Shown here: positions 24,901-35,500 of the stretch, in pieces
Layout: every line of letters starts with the position of its first letter
Numbering within the stretch: position 1 is the stretch's first letter
Assembly: GCF_003576645.1 (NCBI RefSeq)
Contig: NC_044916.1
Location: 4,753,932-4,817,931 of the forward strand
DNA from: Ipomoea triloba
Taxonomy: Eukaryota > Streptophyta > Magnoliopsida > Solanales > Convolvulaceae
DNA length: 64,000 bases
Reading direction: 5' to 3'
Made by a program: the position numbers and the translations under genes
The notes under the pieces: generated by a model
The model's input: the letters and a program-made list of their open reading frames with translations, nothing else
Databases searched by the model: none
What the model was told of the DNA's origin: nothing

Positions 24901-26999
24901 TCATCACTAGACTCCTCGGGTGGCACTCCGAATTGGATAAAGTCACCTATGTCTAACGGTGTCATCGTGGTTGCCACCCTCTCATATGCAAGTGCATCTT
25001 CAAACCCCAATGCTTCACATAGCCTACTCACTGTAGGCCCCACAAAGATACTCTCACTATCCTCGTAGCTTTGTCGCTTTAGAAGGGTCTTACAAAGCTC
25101 TCCCATGTGGATTGGCGTCCCCGTATACATGCTCCAAAGCATGAATAGTTCCCTCCTTGTAACATTGTCATTCGGAGTTTGCCTTCCCAACCATGACCGT
25201 GCTATAATATGCCACATGATCTTAAGCTCCAGAGGTTGCATATATTTGGCACTCGTGTATGAGGCTCTCCAAGCTATCCCCTGTCTAGCTATTCCCCACC
25301 AAAANTCACATGGATCTCCATGCTTTTTCGAAGACGGTGCAATGGGTGCCCGAATCTTGGCGGAATGGCTCTCTTCAATTTTCTCATCTCCCAAGACCTC
25401 GTATCGGGGCAACCGACTTCACGTAGAGCTCTACGCTTTTTTGAAGACAGTGTGATGGTTGCCCCTAACTTGCCCTAGCGAGACGGTTCATCTTTTTCGT
25501 TTCCTAAGGTGGCCACATTGGACTCTTTTGGAGTTTTGGCCTCATTGGGCTCTTTTAAACAAAATAAAGCAAAGCATCACCTTCACAACCCCACACACCA
25601 CCTTCGGGAGAGCAAAAACAAAAATTATGTTCATTTCCGGGCTTAGCATATTATCTTTCTAGCATTGGCGAGTGCACACTCCCACTTCGTTACCTCCTTG
25701 ACTATGGTCCGGGTTAAATGAGAGGTGAACATCATACAAGCATACAAAAATTCAACAATTTAAACAAAAGTATAAGAATTTTCTTCCACGGGATAGTCCT
25801 AATTGAGAATCAAGTATTCCTTCAAAACACACATTTTCCAAGATAGATTAAGCATTGCATTCATTTCAAACATATCCACCGTTCTAAGCTAGGCATTACT
25901 TTTGCAAATCAAAGTCTTTCAAGCACAAAGGTGCTTTCCTTTCCACACTTTAAAACGAACGCACACTAAGCATAAGGTGGGAAAGCTACAAAGGTCTCAA
26001 CCTACAATGCCCCTTTCTACACTTTAGAAGTGTGCTATGGGTTATTGGGTCACACAACATGCTTTTATGAATGATTTAAAACAAGCAAATGCAAAAGTTA
26101 TGCCATCAACACCCGGTTTCCACACTTTATAACAAAAGCATATAGGTAAAAGAAAGGGTAAGGGAGATAAAGAGACTCCCCTACGGGATTAAAGATCTAC
26201 ATGAGTGTGCTCATATCATCTCTCTTTTACTTGAAATTCCCTGCACAACATAAGCTTCCAAACACATTGATTCACATTCGATTAGCTAAATTTAAGAGAT
26301 CATCAAGATAAGGAACCAATATTAAAAGTAAAAACCAAAACATTAATGCAAAACAAAATATGAATTAAAAACAAAGTATAAGTGCGTAAAAGAACAAGTG
26401 CTAGAAAAGAACTCAAAATCACTACAACTAAACACTAAGATCATCGGGGTGCACAAGATCATTCGCCCGACCCATCGGACTCCTCTTCATATTGATCAAG
26501 TGTGAGCCTTCTCACTTCATCTTCAAGCATATTGACTCGATTCTCAAGTCTCTCTATAATTCCCCATAAATCTCTTTGCTCTCCTCTAGCCTCGTCATCA
26601 CTAGACTCCTCGGGTGGCACTCCGAATTGGATAAAGTCACCTATGTCTAACGGTGTCATCGTGGTTGCCACCCTCTCATATGCAAGTGCATCTTCAAACC
26701 CCAATGCTTCACATAGCCTACTCACTGTAGGCCCCACAAAGATACTCTCACTATCCTCGTAGCTTTGTCGCTTTAGAAGGGTCTTACAAAGCTCTCCCAT
26801 GTGGATTGGCGTCCCCGTATACATGCTCCAAAGCATGAATAGTTCCCTCCTTGTAACATTGTCATTCGGAGTTTGCCTTCCCAACCATGACCGTGCTATA
26901 ATATGCCACATGATCTTAAGCTCCAGAGGTTGCATATATTTGGCACTCGTGTATGAGGCTCTCCAAGCTATCCCCTGTCTAGCTATTCCCCACCATGAG
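21918..26999. repeat. Exact 1,694-bp block present three times, joined by single Ns
   Basis: Blocks start at 21918, 23612 and 25306. Single N characters stand at 23611 and 25305 just before the second and third. I saw only one difference between copies (GGAGCTCC in the first, GGATCTCC in the others). Each block holds the 3' non-coding region and the 3' half of ORF B. This is probably one block in the genome. Confidence 0.9.
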
Positions 27000-27673
27000 G
27001 CTCTCCAAGCTATCCCCTGTCTAGCTATTCCCCACCAAAACAATCTCCAAGCTATCCCCTGTCTAGCTATTCCCCACCAAAACAACTCGGGTTGATGCTC
27101 ATTAATAGCTATTCCCCACCAAAACAACTCGGGTTGATGCTCATTAAGGAAGTCGTCAACAAGGTTTGCGTACCATCTTTGCTCATTAAGGAAGTCGTCA
27201 ACAAGGTTTGCGTACCATCTTTGCTCTTGGTCATGTAAAGTGTAGAATCCTAGCAAATTACCAAGTTCATCCGACGAAATGTCGTATTGTCTATGGAATA
27301 GCTTGAACTTAATGCTAGGTTGTCGCCGGTTATGCACCCCTTCGTTGACCTCCAAAGTAGAAATAAACTCCCTAACGATAGGGGTGTATGTTGCATCCCT
27401 CCAACTACAAATGTGTCTCCAAAATGGTTGGGACTTCATCCTTTCGAATTCTTCTTGAATGCCTAGGATGGTTAAGACCGGGGCTTCTATGTAACTCCAT
27501 TCAACTATTTGCTTGTCTCGGAAGTGCCTATATCTAAAAAGATCCTCCACTTCGATCATGAAGCCTCGGTGTGCAAATTCCATATTCGGTGCTTCCCCTT
27601 CTTCGCTTGATGTATCCTCATTGGATACCCTACTAGGTTCACCTCTTTCAAGAGTGTGCCTAGGGGCCATCAT
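26459..27673 (-). CDS. Accessory ORF B, Athila ORF1-like / plant transposon-protein domain, open
   Basis: 404 codons as assembled. Four 42-bp duplications add 56 residues between about 150 and 240, so roughly 348 is likely. Domain landmarks parallel ORF A: FWRHICSWRDATYTPIVREF, IKFKLFHRQYDI, ELGNLLGFY, LFMLWSMYTGTPIHMGEL and VGPTVSRLCEALGF. A C-terminal coiled coil (IIERLENRVNMLEDEVRRL) and an acidic end follow. Similarity to ORF A is clear but low, so the pair is an old duplication within the family. Function is unknown. It is the last gene before the 3' LTR. Truncated repeats of its 3' half at 23071-23611 and 24765-25305 belong to the artefactual blocks. Confidence 0.75.
   Translation of the reverse strand: MMAPRHTLERGEPSRVSNEDTSSEEGEAPNMEFAHRGFMIEVEDLFRYRHFRDKQIVEWSYIEAPVLTILGIQEEFERMKSQPFWRHICSWRDATYTPIVREFISTLEVNEGVHNRRQPSIKFKLFHRQYDISSDELGNLLGFYTLHDQEQRWYANLVDDFLNEQRWYANLVDDFLNEHQPELFWWGIAINEHQPELFWWGIARQGIAWRLFWWGIARQGIAWRASWWGIARQGIAWRASYTSAKYMQPLELKIMWHIIARSWLGRQTPNDNVTRRELFMLWSMYTGTPIHMGELCKTLLKRQSYEDSESIFVGPTVSRLCEALGFEDALAYERVATTMTPLDIGDFIQFGVPPEESSDDEARGEQRDLWGIIERLENRVNMLEDEVRRLTLDQYEEESDGSGE
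26954..27222. repeat. Four 42-bp direct duplications inside ORF B
   Basis: Exact recurrences at offset 42: 26954/26996, 27002/27044, 27064/27106 and 27139/27181. They yield protein repeats such as FWWGIARQGIAWR. They begin exactly where the third 1,694-bp block ends, as expected of a badly closed gap. Confidence 0.9.
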
Positions 27674-27691
27674 TTCAGCCCTTGGAAGTCC

Positions 27692-28076
27692 CTACATTTA
27701 TCAATTCAAGCATTAGATTGACAATTCACAACATTGGGTCTTCAAGTCAAGATATTGCATTCTCATTTCAAGCATTACATTCTTCATTCAAGCATTATAT
27801 TCTCAACTCAAGGCATTGTGATCATCAATTCAAGCAAAATTTGCATCATACACTATTAGTGGCATTTTATCAAACACATAGTATGCAAGGTTAACAAAAG
27901 CACAAATGTATGTAATACGCATGATCTACACACTATAGAGTACAAAAGCACAAGCATATCATCACCCAAAGCTCACAAAAGTAAGGGATCAAGTAAGATC
28001 TCAATAACATTGAATAGAAACTAGATCAAGATCCTAATAAACCAAGTAGAAGAAGAAGAAATGTCAAGAGAATTAC
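27692..28076 (-). other. Predicted leader intron of ORF B
   Basis: Donor AAAG|GTAATTCT at 28076 and acceptor ATGTAG at 27692, 18 bp before the ATG at 27673; 385 bp. It lies about 150 bp after the TATA-like box, parallel to ORF A. Predicted only. Confidence 0.4.
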
Positions 28077-28240
28077 CTTTGGGCTCGGTGGAGGTGATCC
28101 ACAAATGCTTGATAAAGGAGAGGAGAAGAGGTTACCTATGTTCATCATTTTCTGAGAGTAAGGAGTGATAGAGAGGAATTTTGGAGTGAGGGAAGGAGAA
28201 TGGAGCTGAAAAACCCTTGGGGTGTTTTAAATTCGTCGGG

Positions 28241-28366
28241 CGGACGCCCTGCTGGACGCGCGTCTAGAGGCGCGTCCGCAGAGACTTCTCTGTTTCTGCT
28301 GCATTCTGCTTCCAGTGGTCTGCTGGACGCCAGGTGGACGCGTGCGTCCGCCGCGCGTCCGGTCCT
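28241..28366. promoter_or_regulatory. GC-rich inverted-repeat modules upstream of ORF B
   Basis: Two modules: 28241-28283 (GGACGCCCTGCTGGACGCGC then GAGGCGCGTCC) and 28325-28366 (GTGGACGCGTGCGTCCGCC). The TATA-like AATTTAAAA (28225-28233) follows on the element strand, 8 bp away. A promoter role is inferred from the shared layout with the LTR. Confidence 0.55.
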
Positions 28367-28740
28367 GGGATATGCAATTTCCAGCTTGTTTTTATGTATG
28401 ATGTCGCGTGTTTCTTCCCCCGCATTTTTGCCTATTGGTATGTCTTCGTGCCCCCTGTCGTCTTGAGCTTAAAACAACACTAACAAATGTTTTTGGAAAT
28501 TTTTGCAATTATTAGAAGTAAAAGAACATAGACTTCAAACTTAAAAGCAATTAAAAGAAAAACCTCATAAACCAAAGTGCATTATGTAAAGTAAATGTAA
28601 ACGAAAGTAGTACTAAAACCGAATTTAAACAAACCAAATAATGAAAGTAAAAGAAAGATAAGGTCGGCACCCCACGCACGGGGTACCTATTGTTCTAGCC
28701 GGGCCATGTCAACACAAGAACTCTAAAAACCCAAGTGGTG

Positions 28741-30014
28741 TCAATAAGGTGCGTCCCCACCCTGTGAGGGGGGTGGGAAACGGTGCTCCATCCAAAGGCG
28801 CAACTGTTCGATTGCTTGAAACTGTTGCTCTTGGCGTTCCTCTTGCCTCACGTATGCTTCATTCTGCCTTAGGATTGCTTCGTTCTGCCTCACGATTGCT
28901 TCGTTCTGCCTCATCAACTCTTCATGGTAAAGTTCTATCCTCTGGTTGAAAGTGTTCATAGACTGATTATGCAACTGAAGCTGAAAAGCCCTCATGGATG
29001 CCCAGTCATACACTGGGGGATACTCTGCATACTCCGGAGGCACATCCGGACCTCCCTGAATTACCGGCTCCTGTTCTTGCTGAGGCTCACCCTGTGGAGG
29101 TCTAGGCGCGGCCCCAATGGGGCATAGCTCCTGTTGAGATGCGCATCAGTAAACGGTCGCATGGAGGCAATACTCTTCTCCCTTGTCAATTCCCTTTGCA
29201 AGCCCAACCCGTGGCATAGTCTTGTGACCACTGGCCCTATCCAGACATACGGGCACTTCGGGTGTGTCTGCGAGGTGAACAGTTGTTGCACCATGCAAGC
29301 CATCTGTATTGGCTCATTCATTTCCAGGCTCCACAGGTTGAAGAGGTCAAATCTGTATATCTTGTGGAGGTTCTTATTCCTTCCTCCAAATGTAAGGTTG
29401 AGTAGAAGCTTCATCATCAATAGTGCCGGGCTCACGACCTTTGAGGTGTTTGGTTTAGTCCCGGTGAACCTGCCTCCTTGACCATTAGTAATTCTGTCCT
29501 AGTAAGCTTCTGCCGCCGCGTCGGAGTCAAAATCTGAGGGAAGGTTGCGCCACTCTTCTGTGTGAACGTCCTCGGCGGTGTAAAATCCAAGGTATTCCCC
29601 CAATTGGATCAACGAGACTTCGTGCTCCCTACCAAACAGTGTGAACTTCATGCAAGGAGTCCACATGTGGTTCGACGGCATAGGCGTATAGGTAGCAATA
29701 AACTCGTGCACGACGGGTTCATACGTGTCATATCTCCAGCTAAAGAGATGTTCCCAAGATTGCCGCGACATCATTCTCTCCACCTCCTCTTGACACCCAT
29801 ATGCATCGAGCATTGTGTAATCGAAGTAGAAGCCGCCAGAAACTCCTTTCGCTCGAAGCTCCTCCACTCGTGCTATTTGTGTGCCTCTAAGATGCCTAAG
29901 GCTTCGGCATCCAGGTACTAACAAATCACTTTCACCTTGGACCGCCCCCGAACTCGATCCAACATCATGCTTTCTCTTCTTGGCACATTCCTTGCGTCTA
30001 GTCTTTGGAGGCAT
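28741..30014 (-). pseudogene. Accessory ORF A, Athila ORF1-like / plant transposon-protein domain, decayed
   Basis: Starts at ATG 30014 with a basic N-terminus (MPPKTRRKECAKKRKH, possible nuclear signal). The domain shared with ORF B follows: SWEHLFSWRYDTYEPVVHEF, then MKFTLFGREHEV and QLGEYLGFY. An in-frame TAG at 29499-29501 interrupts it; the same frame continues (NLWSLEMNEPIQMACM, IGPVVTRLCHGLGL). A one-base-type frameshift near 29130-29145 leads into the third part, 28741-29043, which ends in a coiled coil with RQNEAI repeats. The family is common behind pol in Athila-like elements and its function is unknown; an envelope-like role has been suggested for Athila. Two lesions make this copy unlikely to work. 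Confidence 0.75.
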
Positions 30015-30898
30015 CTATTACAACAATAAGGCATGTGAGCCATAGCATAGTTGAATCTTTTGCACTTAAGTAATCACATAAGCATCTATCGCATCTAAAC
30101 AAATTTTCAAGAAAGTAAAGCCATACACATGCTTGATTGACTCTCCATTCAAAGGCAAAACTTAGCACCACAACATCATCACTATTTAGCATACTTAACC
30201 ATTTTTCTTATCAATTTAAAATTCTAGACAAAAGGAAAGCATGCACATTTAAGCATATTACTACTACACGTGTTTATACAAAGGAGATAACAAAAGATAG
30301 CATGTATCATCATTTAGTTTCAAGTTATTCATGCATATACAATTCATAGCATAACTCCAAAACTTCACAAATTTGCAAACTTTAAGCACATTTATTTTCA
30401 AAACACACAATGTAGTAAGTGATGCCAACATTTATCAACTAAAAACAATTCTGCAACCATTCTTCATCAACAAAACAATGGTAATCCTTATTTCATATCA
30501 TATATTCATGTCAAAGTTCAAAAAGCCCCAAATTTGTGAAACTAGTAAACAAACTTTTCGATTAAGCATAATGCAATGTCAAGAATCACAAATTGGTTCC
30601 ATATAAGCTCTTGATTAGCATCTAATTTCATTTATCAACCATTAATTTCAACAATGAAGCACAATTATTCAAACCCAAATTTTTCCACCATTAAAGTAGG
30701 GTTTCAAGCTTTTTTCAACACTCAAGTTCATGTCTAACCATACAAATTGCAATTAAAACTCATAAGCATGTTCATTACAACATAAGGAATCAAATTCTAA
30801 CAACAAACAAGCAATGCAATCGTCAAAGCAAGAAATCCCAAAATAAGGTCATAACAATGGTGAAAGCTTAAAAATAGGGTTGAAGAAGATGCACATAC
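30015..30898 (-). other. Predicted leader intron of ORF A
   Basis: Donor AAG|GTATGTGC at 30898 and acceptor TAATAG directly before the ATG at 30014; 884 bp, AT-rich as plant introns are. It lies about 190 bp downstream of the TATA-like box. Predicted from sequence only. Confidence 0.45.
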
Positions 30899-30908
30899 CT
30901 TGAATTTT

Positions 30909-30992
30909 GTTGTAGAAAGGTTGTACAAAGATGAAAGCTTGAAATTTTTTGTTGTAGAAAGGTTGTACAAAGATGAAAGCTTGAAATTTTTG
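30909..30992. repeat. 42-bp direct duplication in the ORF A leader
   Basis: GTTGTAGAAAGGTTGTACAA and what follows occurs at 30909 and 30951, offset exactly 42 bp. Same artefact signature as in pol and ORF B. Confidence 0.85.
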
Positions 30993-31099
30993 CCTTGGAA
31001 TAGCTTTGGAGCTTGAAAGACTTACTTGGTAATTTTTGGAGTGTAAGTTCGTCCGCTAGAATGAAGAAGAAGAGGAAGAATTTTGCTTTAAAACCCTCA

Positions 31100-31440
31100 G
31101 TCGCGTCCGCAATCTGCCCTGGCCGACCCTTCGGACGCGGTCCGGACGCGCGTCCGGATTTTATTTCTGATTTTCTCGATTTGCTGTAACATCGGACGCG
31201 GGCCGGACGCGTGCGTTCGACCGACGTCCGATTTTCTTCTTCGTTCGGCATCGGACTAATTCCGGACGCGGTCGTCCACTTGGCGTCCACAAAGACGGTA
31301 TCAGTACCTGCTCCGCATTCTGATAGACGCAGGTCGGACGCGTGCGTCCGCCTCGCGTCCATCAGAGCGCTCTCTGATGTTTCGAACTGGGCCCAATGGA
31401 CGCGGACCGGACGCGCGTCCGGTCTAGCGTCCAGGCTCGG
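31100..31440. promoter_or_regulatory. GC-rich inverted-repeat modules upstream of ORF A
   Basis: Five or six modules of about 65-75 bp, each with inverted GGACGCG...CGCGTCC sequence (for example 31134-31158, 31194-31230, 31262-31290, 31335-31362, 31398-31432). On the element strand they are followed at once by GTTTTAAAGC (31085-31094), a TATA-like box. The same arrangement is found in the LTR and upstream of ORF B. A promoter role is inference. Confidence 0.6.
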
Positions 31441-31631
31441 ATTTTCGCCAACTTTTGACTTTTTCTCGTTCTTCTTCAGTCTTCGTGACTTCACCTGTTG
31501 TGGCCCTGCAAAACCATACTAGATCTAAAGGAAAAATATGTAAGATAAAGCATTATAAAGTAAGAGTAACCTGGGGTTGCCTCCCGAGAAGCGCTACGTT
31601 TAACGTCTTTAGCCCGACGTCTTTGTAAGCT

Positions 31632-32510
31632 TCATGTTTCCATTCGAATCAAACGCAAGGTATCCACCTCGCGCGGTTCCATTCCTCCGAAATATTTCTT
31701 GACTTGGTGCCCGTTCACTTTGAACTCTCCTTTGCTCGGATGTTTGATTTGGATAGTTCCATAGGGAAAAACTTTTGTGACCGTGAACGGCCCCGACCAT
31801 CGTGATTTCAACTTTCCGGGAAAGAGTTTTAATTTCGAATTGAAAAATAAGACTTGGTCTCCTTCCCGGAATTCTCTCCCCTTTTTGATGTGCCGATCAT
31901 GATACAGCTTGGTACGTTCTTTGTAGGCTTGGGAATTTTCATATGACATTAATCTCCATTCTTCTAACTCGTCGAGTTGCCACAGTCTCTCACGCCCCGC
32001 AAGGTCCATATCGCTGTTCAATTTGTTAATGGCCCAATAGGCTTTGTGTTCGATTTCGATGGGTAGGTGACAGGCTTTCCCATATACAAGTTTAAAGGGT
32101 GTCGTTCCAATCGGGGTCTTATAGGTGGTCCTAAATGCCCACAGAGCATCATCTAGGCGATCGGGCCAATCTTTTCTGTGGATTCCAACCGTTTTTTCTA
32201 GTATTGCTTTAATATCACGGTTCGCGTTCTCCACTTGGCCACTAGTTTGGGGGTGGTATGGAACTCCCCCCCTGTGTTGCACTCCGTATTTGGCCAACAT
32301 CTTTTCCATCAACGCATTTCTAAAGTGTGTGCCCCGGTCGCTGATTATAACTCTAGGCACTCCGAACCTTGTAAACAGCTTCTTTAGAAAGTTGATTACA
32401 CTTCTAGCGTCATTGTTTCGTAAGGCTTGTGCCTCTACCCACTTTGACAAATAATCGATTGCAACCAAGATGTATTTGAGCCCTTTTAAACTTGGTCCGG
32501 CCCTACAAAA
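31632..32510 (-). pseudogene. Integrase core and C-terminal part, out of frame with gag-pol
   Basis: Continues the integrase in a different frame: the segment after GPSLKGLKY holds the second catalytic Asp (SDRGTHF) and the Glu (GQVENANRD) of the D,D-35-E triad, then the GKSRWSGPF-like C-terminal domain. There is no chromodomain. A short deletion or indel at about 32490-32510 separates it from the upstream frame, so full-length integrase is not made from this copy unless by frameshifting, for which no slippery site was recognised. Downstream is GGGAGGCAACCCCAGG, a conserved sequence after pol in plant Athila/Tat elements. Confidence 0.85.
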
Positions 32511-35500
32511 TCTATACCCCAAATATCGAAAACTTCACAGGCTAGAATATATGTTTGCGGCATTTCGTTCCTCGCTGTGATGTTTCCAACTCTTTGACAT
32601 CGATCACAGTTTGATACACACATTTGAGCATCTCTAAACAACGAGGGCCAATAGAAGCCCGCCTCAAGAACTTTCCTGGCGGTTCTATTGCTTGAATAAT
32701 GGCCCCTGGTGGGTCCGGCGTGACAATTTCCCATGATTTCCAATCCCTCTTGCCCCGCAACACATCTTCGAATTACTTGATCCGCGCATACCCGGAACAA
32801 ATAGGGATCGTCCCAAAAATAATGCCTACTTTTCGTTAAGAATTTTCTCTTTTGGTGCACATCAAGATAATTTGGGATAACTCCTCCTACAACATAATTT
32901 GCAATATCGGCGTACCACGGTACATCATCAATTTTCCACAACTTCTCCTCTGGAAACAATTCTAAGATGCTAGCGCTTTCCTCCCCTAAGTTTGGAGTCT
33001 CTATTCTAGAAAGATGGTCTGCGGCTTCATTCTCTTTTCCTTTCTTATCCTTGATTTCTATATCAAACTCTTGAAGCAATAAGATCCATCTAATTAGTCT
33101 CGGTTTTGCTTCGGCTTTCGACATCAAGTATCTAAGGGCCGCGTGGTCCTTAAATACTATAATCTTTGACAAGAGCAGGTAGGACCTAAACTTGTCTAAA
33201 CCGAATATCACCGCTAACAATTCTTTCTCGGTAGTAGTGTAATTTTGTTGGGTCTTATCTAATGTTTTGCTTGCAAACGCTATTGGTTGAAAGTATTTTT
33301 CCTTCCTTTGCCCCAACACGACTCCTACTGAAAACCCACTAGCGTCGCACATCATTTCGAATGGAAGGTTCCAATCGGGTCCAACTAAGATCGGTGCTCT
33401 CACTAGTTTCTCCTTAAGGGTCTTGAAAGCAACTAAACAGTCTTCTCCAAATTCAAACTCTATATCTTTCTCTAGGAGTTTGGTCAACGGTCTAGCAATT
33501 TTGGAAAAATCCTTGATAAATCGTCGGTAGAAACCGACGTGACCTAAGAAGCTTCTTAAACTTGTGACGGAGTTTGGAGGTGGTAGGGTGTCAATCACGG
33601 ATGTTTTGGCTTTGTCTACCTCTATTCCCTTGTTTGATACCTTATGACCCAATACTATGCCATCTTCAACCATATAGTAGCACTTTTCCCAACTAAGTGC
33701 TAGGTTTACTTCTAAGCACCTTTTGAGGACTTTTTCTATATTACTTAAGCATTCGTCATAGGTTTCTCCCCATATGGTGAAATCGTCCATAAACACCTCC
33801 ATGAACTCCCCAATATAATCTTCAAAAATTGCTAGCATGCACCTCATGAAGGTCGCTGGCGCATTGCACAATCCGAATGGCATGCGTCGGTACGCAAAGG
33901 TACCCATAGGACAAGTAAAAGTTGTTTTCTCCTGGTCCTCTAATGCTACGGGTATTTGGAAATAGCCGCTCATACCATCTAAGAAACAGTAATAAGCATG
34001 CCCGCTCACCTTCTCAACCATCTGATCAATAAAGGGCAAAGGGAAGTGGTCCTTTCTAGTGGCATCATTTAGTCTTCTATAATCTATACAAACCCGCCAC
34101 CCCGTTACGCTTCGTGTAGGAATTAATTCTTCCTTGTCATTTTTCACTACAGTTATTCCTCCCTTTTTAGGCACTTTGTCATTTTTCACTACAGTTATTC
34201 CTCCCTTTTTAGGCACTACGTGGGTAGGACTTACCCTTATTCCTCCCTTTTTAGGCACTACGTGGGTAGGACTTACCCACGTTCCTCCCTTTTTAGGCAC
34301 TACGTGGGTAGGACTTACCCACGCACTATCAGAAATTGGATAGATCATTCCTACATCTACCCACGCACTATCAGAAATTGGATAGATCATTCCTACATCC
34401 ATAAGTCTTACTACTTCGTTCTTAACCACTTCGGTCATATTTGGATTCAACCTCCTTTGGGGTTGGGCTATCGGCTTAACATTCTCTTCTAGTAAGATCT
34501 TATGCGTACACATGCTAGGACTTATGCCTTTTAAGTCTTGTAACTTCCACCCTATTGCTCCTTTATATTTTCCTAACAAGTTCACAAGCTTGTCTTGTTG
34601 ATTTTTATCTAGTTTTGATGAGATTACTACTGGTAAAGTCGAATTTTCTCCTAGAAAGGCATATTGTAGATTATCCGGTAAAGTTTTAAGCTCACTTTTC
34701 ACTTCTTCTTTTTCTATTATATTCTTTTTCTCATTTATTTTCTCATTATGCAACAAATCATCCCCTTCATTTCCATCCATCACCTCCTCAACTTCACCAA
34801 TCAATTCATGGATATATATAGCATCATCAATACAATCATCAAAGAAATTTACAAATTCAATATCATTCACATCACACACATTATCATCAACATGTATATC
34901 ATCATCACCACACACTATCTCATGTAAAGCATCATCATTCTCATTAATCAAAGCGTTATCATCAAAAATAAAAGATTCAAGGTCATCATTACCATCCAAA
35001 ACTCTTAAGAGGGCATCATCTTTCAATTTACCCACAAGATTGGGGTAAATAGAATTAACGTGCTCATGGAAAACATCCACAAAGTAGCACGCATCATCTG
35101 TCGTCATCGGGTACTTAGTCAACTTCGACACATCGAAGGTAGCAAATTCGTCTCCTACCCTTAGGACAAGTTTCCCGTTCCCTACATCGATGAGGGCCCG
35201 AGCGGTGGCCAAGAACGGCCTACCTAGAATCAATGGCACCTCCTGATCGGCATCCATGTCAATAATGACAAAGTCCACGGGAAAAATAAACTTGTCTACC
35301 CTCACTAACACATCTTCTACAACCCCCTTGGGTTGTTTGATTGATCTATCGGCCAACTGGATACAAATGCGCGTGGGCTTAAGAGTGCCCAAGTCTAATT
35401 TCTTAAAGAGACAAAAGGGCATTATATTGATACTTGCCCCAGAGTCTGCTAGAGCTCTCTTAAACTCGGCTTCGCCAATTTGACACGGGATGGTGAAGCT

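Noticed and set aside
23071..25412. Two extra 215-codon genes resembling ORF B
   Set aside because: They lie in the duplicated 1,694-bp blocks, run through an N and end in non-coding sequence; probable assembly copies.
26954..27222. A novel protein repeat domain in ORF B (14-residue units), and a similar one in pol
   Set aside because: The 42-bp offset is the same as at non-coding sites, so the repeats are better explained by assembly.
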